A stretch of DNA of 35,537 bases from Lachnospiraceae bacterium UBA3632 (GCA_002373975.1 DFKZ01000122.1:37096-72632); one strand, 5' to 3'; counted from the stretch's first letter, positions 17,328-26,166 are shown. Numbers and translations: made by a program. The notes: generated by a model not told the origin, from the sequence alone.

Positions 17328-18401
17328 TTATTCAAGCTCAAAGAACTCTTTTATCTGCATCTCGGTGAATTTTCCCATGTTCTCCCCTGCGTTCCACGCC
17401 TTATACCATTCTACCGTTTTCTCAATAGCTTTGTCCACGTTCCACACAGGCTCCCAGCCAAAGGCTTCCCTTGCTTTGGTACAGTCAAGCTTAAGAAAAC
17501 TTGCCTCGTGCGGAGCACCGGGTTCCGCCATATTTTTCCAAGCAGCGGGCTCGCCCCAGTGTTTAACAAAGGCATCAGCCAGGCGGCCGGTATTTATGCA
17601 ATCCTCTTCTTTGGGGCCTATATTGTAATAACCCGCTAAGGATCTGTGCCCTGCCTGTTCCATAACGATCAATAAATACGCATACAGTGGTTCCAGCACA
17701 TGCTGAAAGGGTCTGGTAGAATCAGGATTGCGCACCATAATGCCCTCTCCTTTTATAGTAGCACGCACGCAATCCGGCACTATCCTGTCTTTGGCGAAAT
17801 CTCCGCCGCCTATAACGTTCCCCGCACGTGCCGTTGATATGGCGGGAGCATCTGCATCCGAAAAAAATGACTTTTTATATGAATGAGTTACCAGCTCGGA
17901 GCAGCTCTTTGAATTTGAATAAGGGTCGTAACCGTCCAGCTTTTCATCTTCTCTGAATGCATGATCCGGTATATCACTGTTCTCATACACTTTATCTGTC
18001 GTAACATTCAAAAAGCTTACCGCTCCGGGATACCTTCTCATGCACTCAAGTATGTTCACCGTCCCCATCACATTGGTCTCGTAGGTATATACCGGCTCTT
18101 TGTAGGATTCTCTTACTATCGGCTGGGCTGCAAGATGCAATACCGCATACGGATCGGCGTTTTTATATGCCTTTTCCAGCGCATCCAAATCCCTGATATC
18201 ACCCACCGTATGGTGGATACCATCTGCTACTCCGGGCAGATCAAACATATCCGGCTCGGTATTCGGAGCAAGGGAAAAACCATACACCTCAGCACCCAGT
18301 ATACGTAATAATACGCAGAGCCAGCTTCCTTTAAATCCCGTATGTCCGGTCAGAAATATTCTCTTTCCTGCGTAGAATGCCTTTAACTCATCAAAGCTCA
18401 T
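17328..18401 (-). CDS. rfbG: CDP-glucose 4,6-dehydratase
   Basis: A 357-residue short-chain dehydrogenase/reductase of the CDP-glucose 4,6-dehydratase type. It converts CDP-D-glucose to CDP-4-keto-6-deoxyglucose using tightly bound NAD. The dinucleotide motif GHTGFKGSW (Gly19, Gly22, Gly25) is specific for this enzyme. HLAAQPIVRESYKEP, NVTTDKVYEN (Thr-Asp-Lys, 134-137) and the catalytic Y161-x3-K165 in YDPYSNSKSCSE follow. ARAGNVIGGGDFAKDRIVPD and RPFQHVLEPLYAYL are also characteristic. The ATG at 18401 shares one base with the RfbH stop (TAATG), so the two are translationally coupled. It acts after RfbF and before RfbH. Confidence 0.96.
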   Translation of the reverse strand: MSFDELKAFYAGKRIFLTGHTGFKGSWLCVLLRILGAEVYGFSLAPNTEPDMFDLPGVADGIHHTVGDIRDLDALEKAYKNADPYAVLHLAAQPIVRESYKEPVYTYETNVMGTVNILECMRRYPGAVSFLNVTTDKVYENSDIPDHAFREDEKLDGYDPYSNSKSCSELVTHSYKKSFFSDADAPAISTARAGNVIGGGDFAKDRIVPDCVRATIKGEGIMVRNPDSTRPFQHVLEPLYAYLLIVMEQAGHRSLAGYYNIGPKEEDCINTGRLADAFVKHWGEPAAWKNMAEPGAPHEASFLKLDCTKAREAFGWEPVWNVDKAIEKTVEWYKAWNAGENMGKFTEMQIKEFFELE

Positions 18402-19756
18402 TATCCCACCGCCTCTGTAATTATCTGAGCCATATAGTCTATCATCCTGTCAGTCATTCCGGGATATACACCCACCCAGAATGAATTATTCATTATAAAA
18501 TCCGTATTTGCAAGATCACCAACCACTCTGTATGCAGCGGTTCCTCTTATCCCGTCAAAGCAGGGATGCTTTATCAGGTTTCCGGAAAAAAGAAGTCTGG
18601 TCTGAATATTGTGATCCTCTATATATCTTGTTACATCATTTCTGTTGATTCCCTTTTCCGGCTTTACGGAAATAAGGAAGCCAAACCAGCTGGGCTCTGA
18701 ATTATCGGCCGGTTCCGGCAGGATCAGCTTGTCGGCTGCGTTACTGTTTGCAAGCTTATCATACAGTCTCGACCAGTTATGACGTCTTCTTTCGATAAAT
18801 GAAGGAAACTTTCGCAGCTGCTCAACACCCACCGCAGCCTGCATATCGGTCACCTTAAGGTTGTATCCGAAATGACTGTACACATATTTATGATCATACC
18901 CCTTGGGAAGCATTCCAAACTGCCCGTCGTATCTGTGACCGCAGAAGTTATCCTGCCCGGAAGGGCAGATACAGTCGCGCCCCCAGTCCCTGAACGAGAG
19001 GATCAGCCTGTGAAGAAGCGCATTATCGGTATATACGCACCCTCCCTCTCCCATAGTCATATGGTGAGGCGGATAAAATGAAGATGTTCCTATATCTCCC
19101 CAAGTGCCGGTATAACGGGTTTCTCCGTCTATTGTGTACTTTGTACCCAGAGCATCGCAATTGTCTTCCACAAGCCAAAGCTCGTGCTTATCGCAAAATG
19201 CCTTCACCGCCTTCAGGTCAAAGGGATTTCCCAGCGTGTGTGCTATCATTACAGCCTTTGTCCCGGGGCTCAGAGCCGCTTCAAGCTGATCGGTATCTAT
19301 ATTGTACTGAGGCACCGTAACATCCACAAATACCGGAACAGCCCCGTACTGAAGTGCGGGAGTAACGGTTGTGGGAAAACCACATGCCACGGTGATCACT
19401 TCATCTCCGGGTTTTATCCGGCGTTCTCCAAGTTCCGGAGCGGTAAGCGCCATAAAGGCTATCAGATTTGCGGACGATCCGCTGTTTACCAGATGCGCCC
19501 ATTTTACACCTATCCAGGCTGCAAATTCCTTTTCAAAGCGATCTGAAAAGCGACCCGTTGTAAGCCAGAAATCAAGCATGGCATCCGTCAGGGACTGCAT
19601 CTCCTTTTCATCATATACGCGAGAAGCATAGCTTATCCTGTCCCCGGGCTTAAAGCCTTCTTTTGATTCCACGGGTTCCTTGAAATCGTGATAATACTCC
19701 GCCACAAGAGACTTTATCTTTTCACGTGCTTCCTCTTCCGTTTTCCAATCAGACAT
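18401..19756 (-). CDS. rfbH: CDP-4-keto-6-deoxy-D-glucose 3-dehydrase (E1), RfbH
   Basis: A 451-residue PMP- and [2Fe-2S]-dependent dehydrase that removes the C3 hydroxyl of CDP-4-keto-6-deoxyglucose. It looks like a DegT aminotransferase, but the PLP lysine is replaced by histidine in FYPPHHMTMGEGG (His231), the hallmark of E1. The four cluster cysteines fit: C200 in EDNCDALG and C262-x-C264-x7-C272. GHRYDGQFG is a further signature. The reaction needs electrons from a flavin/[2Fe-2S] reductase (E3: AscD, DdhD or RfbI), and no such gene is in this window. The ATG at 19756 overlaps the upstream flippase by 8 bases. The product, CDP-3,6-dideoxy-4-keto-glucose, is the precursor of abequose, paratose, tyvelose, ascarylose and yersiniose. 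Confidence 0.96.
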   Translation of the reverse strand: MSDWKTEEEAREKIKSLVAEYYHDFKEPVESKEGFKPGDRISYASRVYDEKEMQSLTDAMLDFWLTTGRFSDRFEKEFAAWIGVKWAHLVNSGSSANLIAFMALTAPELGERRIKPGDEVITVACGFPTTVTPALQYGAVPVFVDVTVPQYNIDTDQLEAALSPGTKAVMIAHTLGNPFDLKAVKAFCDKHELWLVEDNCDALGTKYTIDGETRYTGTWGDIGTSSFYPPHHMTMGEGGCVYTDNALLHRLILSFRDWGRDCICPSGQDNFCGHRYDGQFGMLPKGYDHKYVYSHFGYNLKVTDMQAAVGVEQLRKFPSFIERRRHNWSRLYDKLANSNAADKLILPEPADNSEPSWFGFLISVKPEKGINRNDVTRYIEDHNIQTRLLFSGNLIKHPCFDGIRGTAAYRVVGDLANTDFIMNNSFWVGVYPGMTDRMIDYMAQIITEAVG

Positions 19757-21005
19757 GCTGCAATTTCTCCCTCTTCAGCCTGTTAAGGGTGATTATCAAA
19801 AGAGCCAGAAAAACACCGGCCATTAGTACCATTGAAACAATAAAACCGTATACCGCACCGGCCAGAGCCAGCCTGTCCACCAGAACATCGGTAATAATTG
19901 TTGAAAACACCGCGGTTATAAGAAAAATAACCATTATTGCTTTTCTTTTCCCCAGAAGCACAAGCACCGTCACAAAATATCCGCCCAAAGCCAGCGCAGT
20001 TCCGCCTCCTATAAGCATCAAAAGATATGCTTTATAGTCAGACAGGTTCATACTGTACAGCCAGGATAACACCGGTATTCCCAGAAAGTATGCTCCCACA
20101 AGGCACGTAGCCAGGATTATCACGATCACGGCGATCTGCCTAAGTATCTTCTTTACAAGCCCCGATACATTGTGCTCCCGTATATCGGATACATATCCCA
20201 TAAGCCTTGGCTGATAGATTATGCTGTTTAAAAGTGATACAACAAATATCGGCATCGTAATGTATCCGTAAACGGCCTGGGATACATCATCCATCCTGCC
20301 ATCTATTATATACTTTGATGCATTGGTCAGGTAGTAGTATGACAGATCGGAGACACACAGTGGCAGATTCCCGGTAAGAAGAGATTTAACCTCCATCCCT
20401 CTTATAGTCGTTCTTATCCGGAATCTTGAAATGATCACCGCAAGCCCTGCAGCCTCGGCCACCACTGCCGCTATATCCGCCAGTACAAGCGCCAGGATCA
20501 GATTCCTTGAAATAACATCAGCTGCCACCACAGTGGAGAGAATAAGTGTCCACCTGAATATAAAAAGCTTATTTCCAACATGCAGCCGGCCGTCTGCCTG
20601 AAGATGAGCCACAAACACATCCTCAAATGCCTCTATCACGTACCAGACACATACACACAGAATAATGACCGCCTTACCGGCCGAATAGCGATTTCCAAGC
20701 AGATTAAAGGTAAGAAAGCTTCCCACACCGGCGATCATAATCAAAACAGTGATCAGCCGAAGGCGCAGGAACCTGCCGAATTCGATGTCAAATCCATCAT
20801 GGGATATCTGATAATTCTTTATCCCGAATTTCCCTACCATCATAGAAAGGTTGGCTACCGAAAAAGCCAGCGTAAGCATCCCGGATTCCTCCCGGATATT
20901 TACACGGGATGCCACCATTATCACTATCACGGCTTCGGCAGCATTCACCACCGAAGCAGCCATATTCCAGATCAGGTTTTTCCTGTAATTGATGTCTTTA
21001 TCCAT
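19749..21005 (-). CDS. Polysaccharide/oligosaccharide flippase (Wzx-type, MOP superfamily)
   Basis: A 418-residue membrane protein with about twelve hydrophobic helices and the pattern of Wzx-type flippases: NYRKNLIWNMAASVVNAAEAVIVIMVASRVN at the N-terminus, then VGKFGIKNYQISHD. Such proteins move undecaprenyl-diphosphate-linked oligosaccharide to the outer face of the membrane. The start is the ATG at 21005, 2 bases after the RfbF stop. The open frame runs 30 codons further, but that part overlaps RfbF and has the charged composition of an out-of-frame read. It overlaps RfbH by 8 bases. Its presence suggests that the dideoxysugar product becomes part of a flippase-exported repeat unit rather than a lipid-linked single sugar only. 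Confidence 0.85.
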   Translation of the reverse strand: MDKDINYRKNLIWNMAASVVNAAEAVIVIMVASRVNIREESGMLTLAFSVANLSMMVGKFGIKNYQISHDGFDIEFGRFLRLRLITVLIMIAGVGSFLTFNLLGNRYSAGKAVIILCVCVWYVIEAFEDVFVAHLQADGRLHVGNKLFIFRWTLILSTVVAADVISRNLILALVLADIAAVVAEAAGLAVIISRFRIRTTIRGMEVKSLLTGNLPLCVSDLSYYYLTNASKYIIDGRMDDVSQAVYGYITMPIFVVSLLNSIIYQPRLMGYVSDIREHNVSGLVKKILRQIAVIVIILATCLVGAYFLGIPVLSWLYSMNLSDYKAYLLMLIGGGTALALGGYFVTVLVLLGKRKAIMVIFLITAVFSTIITDVLVDRLALAGAVYGFIVSMVLMAGVFLALLIITLNRLKREKLQHV

Positions 21006-21007
21006 CT

Positions 21008-21784
21008 TTATGTCCAGAGTTTCCAGGGGGCGGAGCCGGAGTCCCACATCTTCTCCAGCATATCTCTTTCTCTTTTTGTATCCATGCACTGCCAAAATCC
21101 GTGATGACTGTAACTCATCAATTCCCCTTTGTCCGCCAGAGCTACCAGCGTATTCTTTTCAAATACAGTATCATCTCCCTGAATATAATCAAACACACCC
21201 GGTTCAAGCACCATAAACCCGGCATTAATTGGAGAGCCGTCACCGCTGCTCTTTTCACGGAAAGAGTGAACCGCATTATCTCCGCCTATGTCAAGCACTC
21301 CCTTTTGCTGCTCAAGTATAACCGAAGTGAGCGTTGCAAGCTTTCCATGGGATTTATGGAATTCCAGCAGCTTGTTGATATCCACGTCGCACACGCCATC
21401 ACCGTATGTTAGAAAAAAAGGTTCATCTCCGATATATCTCTGAATCCGCTTGATCCTGCCGCCTGTCATGGTGTTAAGCCCCGTATCGACGACAGTAACC
21501 TTCCATGGTTCCAGATGCTGGTTGTGAATGGTGATCTTATTCCCCTGAGTAAAATCAAAAGTTATATCGGAGGTGTGGATAAAATAATCCGCAAACCACT
21601 CCTTTATGATATGCTGCTTGTACCCTGCGCAGATAACGAATTCGTTAAACCCGAAGTGAGAATACCCCTTCATTATGTGCCATAGGATAGGCATGCCTCC
21701 TATCTCGATCATAGGCTTTGGCTTATATTCCGACTGTTCGGAGAATCTGGTCCCGAATCCACCTGCTAAAATCACTGTTTTCAT
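21008..21784 (-). CDS. rfbF: Glucose-1-phosphate cytidylyltransferase
   Basis: A 258-residue nucleotidyltransferase that makes CDP-glucose from CTP and glucose-1-phosphate, the entry step of the CDP-dideoxysugar pathway. The N-terminal ILAGGFGTRFSEQSEYKPKPM is the RfbF form of the nucleotide-binding loop. WHIMKGYSHFGFNEFVICAGYK, the metal-binding YGDGVCDVD, INAGFMVLEPGVFDYI and GFWQCMDTKRERDML complete the family pattern, and the length is usual. The ATG is at 21784, 36 bases after the GT2 gene. It lies 2 bases before the flippase and is part of the RfbF-flippase-RfbH-RfbG block. Nothing is missing or truncated. Confidence 0.97.
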   Translation of the reverse strand: MKTVILAGGFGTRFSEQSEYKPKPMIEIGGMPILWHIMKGYSHFGFNEFVICAGYKQHIIKEWFADYFIHTSDITFDFTQGNKITIHNQHLEPWKVTVVDTGLNTMTGGRIKRIQRYIGDEPFFLTYGDGVCDVDINKLLEFHKSHGKLATLTSVILEQQKGVLDIGGDNAVHSFREKSSGDGSPINAGFMVLEPGVFDYIQGDDTVFEKNTLVALADKGELMSYSHHGFWQCMDTKRERDMLEKMWDSGSAPWKLWT

Positions 21785-21820
21785 ATTAATATCCCTGTCA
21801 TCTTCACTATACTCAGCACA

Positions 21821-22759
21821 TCACTCATCAAAGTTGATCCGCTCCTCCTCAACCACAAGAGGGCGTCCCATCACTCTGGTATTTATGGTAAGTATGTATT
21901 CCCCCATTATTCCAAGATATATAAAAAGCACACCCATCAGGAAAAACAGGCCTGTCAGCACCGGTCCTATGCCGATGGAAAACTTGTCCCAGTAAATAAG
22001 CTTTATGACAAAATAAACAAGTGCCACCAGAAAGCTTCCTATAGAACAGAGTCCGCCGATCATGATCGAAATACGCATCAGGGTCTTAGAGTATGAAGTC
22101 AGTCCGATCATTCCCACATCATACAGGGAATACAGATTGTTTTTGCTTTTACCGCTTTTGCGCTTGGGCTGGGTATAATAGATTTCCTTCCTTTCGCCGG
22201 CATATTCCGCCACAATCCCGCGGAAATAAGGCATAGGATCATTAATTTCCTTCACTATATCAAGGAAGGACCTGTCGTACAGGCCGAATCCGGTGAACTG
22301 CTTGATATGATCCACACTGGACAGCTTTGCAAACATCTTATAATATATCGACCTCAGCAGATACATTACAGGATTTTCCTTGCTTCTGTTTTTAATCCCT
22401 ACCACCACCTTATAGCCGTTTTCCCACTCCTCAACAAACTGCGGGATCATCTCCACGGGATCCTGAAAATCGGCACACATTTTGATGGTACAGTCCCCGG
22501 TGGTCTGCTTCATTCCATAAAATGGTGACCGCATCTGTCCAAAATTTGCCGCATTAAAGATCGCCTTTATCTTTTTATTCTCCCCGCAAAGTTTTCTAAG
22601 ATGCATCCTGGTGGCATCCGTTGAGTGATTGTCTATAAAGACGATCTCGTAATCGTACTGCGAAAGCTTTTCTGCGAAGCAATTAACGATATCATGTGCC
22701 AGAGGGACCACATTGTTTTCCTCGTTATAGCAGGCTATAAGTACACTTATTTTTTTCAT
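21821..22759 (-). CDS. Family 2 glycosyltransferase with C-terminal membrane helices (GtrB-like)
   Basis: A 312-residue GT2 enzyme. ISVLIACYNEENNV, VFIDNHSTDAT, FNAANFGQMRSPFYGM and KMCADFQDPVEMIP mark the GT-A domain. The last motif is the ADxQDP form of the metal-binding site found in polyprenyl-phosphate sugar transferases. Two membrane segments (about 236-262 and 270-292) and the ending YLGIMGEYILTINTRV follow. A polar lysine-rich stretch (QPKRKSGKSKNNLYSLYD) precedes them. It is the third enzyme of this design in the window and lies inside the CDP-sugar operon, 12 bases after the SDR gene. It is therefore the first candidate for transferring the CDP-linked branched or dideoxy sugar, probably to a lipid phosphate; that is inference from position. 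Confidence 0.88.
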   Translation of the reverse strand: MKKISVLIACYNEENNVVPLAHDIVNCFAEKLSQYDYEIVFIDNHSTDATRMHLRKLCGENKKIKAIFNAANFGQMRSPFYGMKQTTGDCTIKMCADFQDPVEMIPQFVEEWENGYKVVVGIKNRSKENPVMYLLRSIYYKMFAKLSSVDHIKQFTGFGLYDRSFLDIVKEINDPMPYFRGIVAEYAGERKEIYYTQPKRKSGKSKNNLYSLYDVGMIGLTSYSKTLMRISIMIGGLCSIGSFLVALVYFVIKLIYWDKFSIGIGPVLTGLFFLMGVLFIYLGIMGEYILTINTRVMGRPLVVEEERINFDE

Positions 22760-22771
22760 CTTTGTATCCTG

Positions 22772-23707
22772 TTATGATTTTGCTCTATCTCGGGACAGTT
22801 CATCAACCATCTGTTTTATTCCGTCTTCAAAAGGGATAACGGGAGTCCATCCCGTATCCTCTCTCAGCGCGGATATGTCGGCACACAGATTCATTACCTC
22901 CGTGCCCTTATAAGGTATGTCACCTATTCCCAAATCCGCATGGGGATCGATTATATTCCTGATAGCATATATATAATCCTTAAGCTGCCGCGCCTGCCCG
23001 CTTCCCAGGTTATATACCTTACGGCCCTTTGACTTTTCGGCTATCATATAAAAGGCCCTTGCGGCATCACTGCTGTGAAGGTAATCCCACCTCTGCAGAG
23101 CGGGTGTAAAAGATGTCTTTTCTCCATTTATAAGCTTGCGTACTGCTGTGCTTATCATGGATGAGGGTTTGTCATTTATACCATACACGCTGAAAACTCT
23201 CACCCAAAAGCAGTCAATTCCAAGCTTCCCGGCTTCCAGCGTTGCAAGCTGTCCCGCAGCAAGTTTTGCTATGCCGTAGGCAGTAACAGGCTTTGTCACA
23301 CAGTCTTCGCTTATCCTGTCCACATCTGTCAAGCCGTACTCTGCCTGGGATCCAGCCCCTATAAAACGATGGCAGCCTATATCCGCAGCAGCCTTTAATG
23401 CTTCGAGAGTATACACGATGTTTTGGGCCTGTCCGGCGGTACTTTTATCCCTTGACATACCCGTCCCGTCCCATGCCAGATGAAAGAACGCATCACACTT
23501 TTCCGGAATACGGGACTTGAGAACAGAATAGTCCGACAAGGCAAGCTCCACAAGCTGTACTCTGTTGTCAACCGGAATCCTCGACAGATTAGCGCTGCCC
23601 GGCCTTATCACAGCGTAGACCTTTTCCACGTCATGCTTTAAATACTCTTCAATGATCGACGATCCGATCATTCCGGTGGCACCTGTAACAACTATCCTCT
23701 TATTCAT
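22772..23707 (-). CDS. NAD-dependent epimerase/dehydratase-family reductase (YerF- or abequose-synthase-like)
   Basis: A 311-residue extended short-chain dehydrogenase. TGATGMIGSS (Gly9, Gly12, Gly15) binds the cofactor, GAGSQAEYG and Y144-x3-K148 (AYGIAK) form the active site, and RWDYLHSSDAARAF is the usual C-terminal block. I prefer the ATG at 23707, which shares a base with the stop of the TPP gene (TGATG); an upstream in-frame ATG at 23725 is possible. RfbJ, the CDP-abequose synthase that reduces the 4-keto group, is of this kind. So is YerF, which reduces the acetyl branch in yersiniose synthesis. The directly upstream TPP enzyme favours the YerF role, but sequence alone does not settle it. 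Confidence 0.8.
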   Translation of the reverse strand: MNKRIVVTGATGMIGSSIIEEYLKHDVEKVYAVIRPGSANLSRIPVDNRVQLVELALSDYSVLKSRIPEKCDAFFHLAWDGTGMSRDKSTAGQAQNIVYTLEALKAAADIGCHRFIGAGSQAEYGLTDVDRISEDCVTKPVTAYGIAKLAAGQLATLEAGKLGIDCFWVRVFSVYGINDKPSSMISTAVRKLINGEKTSFTPALQRWDYLHSSDAARAFYMIAEKSKGRKVYNLGSGQARQLKDYIYAIRNIIDPHADLGIGDIPYKGTEVMNLCADISALREDTGWTPVIPFEDGIKQMVDELSRDRAKS

Positions 23708-25509
23708 CAGCCCCGGTTCCCCCATTCTTTAATAAGCAGGTTACCCAAATACTCTTCCCGGGGTAAAAAAGGGGCCATGTCTTCCAGTGGACGTGAAACC
23801 ATCTTCCCATCATCCGTTCTTTTGCTTGCTGCTTTTGGCTCCACTATCTGATCGGCTGAGAGCATGATCTCACATATGCATGCGCTATCTTTCTGCATAG
23901 CCCAATCTATGGCAGCACTCAGCTCCTCTTTTTTTTCACATCTGCAAAAATCCAGCCCGTAAGCTGTCGCAATCCGACCCGCATCGGGGAAACTCAGGTC
24001 CCCGCTTTCCTCACCTACCCCTACCAGCGGCTCGCCAAAATAGCTCTTCTGCGTCATTCTGATGGAGTGATATCCCTGGTTATTTAATATAAATATCGCT
24101 ATCGGAAGTTTATTCTGTACTATAGTCTGAAGCTCCTGAATATTCATCTGAAAGCTTCCCTCACCGGTTGCCAGATATGTCTTCTTTCTGTCCGATGCTA
24201 CACACACACCTATAGCGGCGGGAAGGCAGTATCCCATTGCAGCCGTGGAGGGGTTTATTATCACTCTCATCCCCTCTGTGATATAAGCGGCCTGGCTTCC
24301 GCACACTCTTGCTGTTCCCACGCTTATGACCAACCTGTCATCGCTTCCCAGTCTGTGGGTAAGCTCATCGTAGAATACGTATATATTGGGCTTGGGATCC
24401 ATTCTATGCTTTTCAAGCACCACAGGGTACTTCTTTTTCCATCCCCTGCACCGATCGGCCCAATCTGTCTTTTCTTCCAAAGGCTCCGTGAGAGCACTCA
24501 GCAACAGATCGATCAAAGCACCGCAATCACAGCATATCTTCATATCTACGTTTATGCTGTCTTTCTCAAGTTCCTGATCGTCTATATCATTTACGATCTT
24601 ATAAGCTTCCCTGGCCCATGACTCGTAATTGAATCCCGTCTGAATAAAGCTTAACCTGCTTCCTATCGAGAAGAACAGATCAGAATTCTGTACCGCAAAA
24701 TTCCCTGCCCTGTCACCTGTGCTCCCGCTGCGCCCCACATAAAGCGGGTGGTCGGATGCTATGGCATCAACACTGCTCATACCTGTCACCACAGGTATGT
24801 TAAGTTTCCCTGCCAGTTCCAGAAACTTTTCATGGGCTCCCGCAAGGCGCACTCCGTTACCCACAAAGAGTACCGGGCGGGATGATGCCCTGATCCTGTC
24901 CAATACCGCACTTATCACGGAATCAGGCACATAATCTGTCTGATCAGGGCGGTCAAATCCGATCAGATCATCCGTTTCAACCACTGCCCCCTGCACATCC
25001 AGCGGAATATCCAGCCAACACGGACCTGGGCGTCCCTCCATGGCATAAAACAAAGCCTTCTCCAGCACGAACCTTATCCGCATCGGATCATCTACCAGCT
25101 CACAGTATTTGGTCATGTTGGATACGGAGCCGATTATGTCAAATTCCTGAATGCCTCTGGTTCTCAGCTTAAGCCCCGAGGCATGTATCGTCGTGGCATA
25201 TCGCGCCTGTCCGGAAAAGACCAGCATGGGGATGGAATCCATCCACCCTCCGACAACTCCTGTTATGGCATTGGTTGCTCCGGGGCCTGTTGTCACACAC
25301 ACGGCAGCTATTTTGTTATCTATGCGTGCGTATGCTTCAGCGGCCATTGCCGAGGCTTGCTCATGATGATTATATGTACAACAAAGCCCCGAATGATGCC
25401 CAAAGGAATCATTCAGGTACATTGCTCCGCCACCGGTTACGGTAAATACATCGGTTATTCCGTTATTCACAAGAAAATCAGCTATATAATCAGATACCCG
25501 CTGTTTCAA
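23707..25509 (-). CDS. Thiamine-diphosphate-dependent enzyme of the acetolactate synthase fold (YerE-like)
   Basis: A 600-residue enzyme with the three domains of the acetohydroxyacid synthase fold. The cofactor-activating glutamate is E50 in YNHHEQASAMAAEAYAR, and VTTGPGATNAITG follows. The diphosphate/Mg site is GEGSFQMN through ILNNQGYHSIR (about 449-482), where GEG replaces the usual GDG. A housekeeping IlvB is unlikely: there is no IlvN gene, and the gene sits in a CDP-sugar operon. YerE of Yersinia, which has this fold, adds an acetyl unit from pyruvate to C4 of CDP-3,6-dideoxy-4-ketoglucose, exactly the product of RfbFGH. The start is TTG at 25509 with AAGGAG 11 bases before it; no ATG fits. 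It lies 50 bases after rubrerythrin with no terminator between. Confidence 0.85.
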   Translation of the reverse strand: MKQRVSDYIADFLVNNGITDVFTVTGGGAMYLNDSFGHHSGLCCTYNHHEQASAMAAEAYARIDNKIAAVCVTTGPGATNAITGVVGGWMDSIPMLVFSGQARYATTIHASGLKLRTRGIQEFDIIGSVSNMTKYCELVDDPMRIRFVLEKALFYAMEGRPGPCWLDIPLDVQGAVVETDDLIGFDRPDQTDYVPDSVISAVLDRIRASSRPVLFVGNGVRLAGAHEKFLELAGKLNIPVVTGMSSVDAIASDHPLYVGRSGSTGDRAGNFAVQNSDLFFSIGSRLSFIQTGFNYESWAREAYKIVNDIDDQELEKDSINVDMKICCDCGALIDLLLSALTEPLEEKTDWADRCRGWKKKYPVVLEKHRMDPKPNIYVFYDELTHRLGSDDRLVISVGTARVCGSQAAYITEGMRVIINPSTAAMGYCLPAAIGVCVASDRKKTYLATGEGSFQMNIQELQTIVQNKLPIAIFILNNQGYHSIRMTQKSYFGEPLVGVGEESGDLSFPDAGRIATAYGLDFCRCEKKEELSAAIDWAMQKDSACICEIMLSADQIVEPKAASKRTDDGKMVSRPLEDMAPFLPREEYLGNLLIKEWGNRG

Positions 25510-25559
25510 TAGTCGGCGATCTCCTTTTATGCTGTATATCTAATAACTCAGAATCCGCA

Positions 25560-26123
25560 TCAATAGTTTTCGGATTTAAGCTGGAAGTAATCTCTGGGAT
25601 GGTTGCACACGGGACATACTTCAGGTGCTTCTTTACCAACCACGATATGGCCACAGTTGCTGCACTGCCAGATGCAGTCTCCATCACGTGAGAAAACTAT
25701 CTTATCTTCGATATTCTTGAGGAGCTTGCGATATCTTTCCTCATGCTCCTTCTCGATGGCTGCCACACCTTCAAAAAGCTCTGCGATCTCGTCAAAGCCT
25801 TCCTCGCGGGCCGTCTTGGCGAATGAAGGATACATTTCCTTCCACTCATAGGATTCGCCTTCCGCAGCCTCCCTGAGACAGTCTACGGTACTTCCGATAC
25901 CTGTAAGTATCTTGTACCAGATTTCAGCATGCTCCTTCTCATTTGCAGCTGTCTCTGCAAATATGTTAGATATCTGCACATATCCTTCCTTTTTCGCCTT
26001 CGAAGCAAAGAAAGTGTATTTATTGCGCGCTTCCGATTCCCCGGCAAAAGCCGCCTGCAGATTTTTTTCCGTCTCTGTACCCTTAAGATCTTCTGCCCTG
26101 CATCTCCATTTGTTTTCTGCCAT
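25560..26123 (-). CDS. rbr: Rubrerythrin
   Basis: A 187-residue diiron/rubredoxin protein that reduces hydrogen peroxide in anaerobes. The four-helix part has FAGESEARNKY (Glu29), ETAANEKEHAEIWY (Glu62, His65) and EKEHEERYRKLL (Glu124, His127). The C-terminal rubredoxin has C154-x2-C157 and C170-x2-C173 (CSNCGHI and CPVCNHP). The start is the ATG at 26123, with AGGAGGG about 8 bases upstream; the longer open frame (14 more codons) has no ribosome site. A promoter with TATAAT (minus strand, 26173-26178) lies in a site related to the 21-bp palindrome described below. The TPP enzyme of the CDP-sugar operon follows after 50 bases, so read-through is likely. Confidence 0.96.
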   Translation of the reverse strand: MAENKWRCRAEDLKGTETEKNLQAAFAGESEARNKYTFFASKAKKEGYVQISNIFAETAANEKEHAEIWYKILTGIGSTVDCLREAAEGESYEWKEMYPSFAKTAREEGFDEIAELFEGVAAIEKEHEERYRKLLKNIEDKIVFSRDGDCIWQCSNCGHIVVGKEAPEVCPVCNHPRDYFQLKSENY

Positions 26124-26166
26124 AATGTTACCCTCCTGAATGCTCCACATAACGTGTATCAACAAC

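Noticed and set aside
18401..19756. RfbH as an ordinary sugar aminotransferase
   Set aside because: The PLP lysine is replaced by histidine and the four Fe-S cysteines are present, so it is the dehydrase.
19749..21095. The longer 448-residue form of the flippase
   Set aside because: The extra 30 residues overlap the conserved end of RfbF and are strongly basic and polar; the ATG 2 bases after the RfbF stop fits the family start.
23707..25509. Housekeeping acetolactate synthase large subunit (ilvB)
   Set aside because: No small-subunit gene or other branched-chain amino acid gene is nearby, and the gene is embedded in a CDP-sugar operon.
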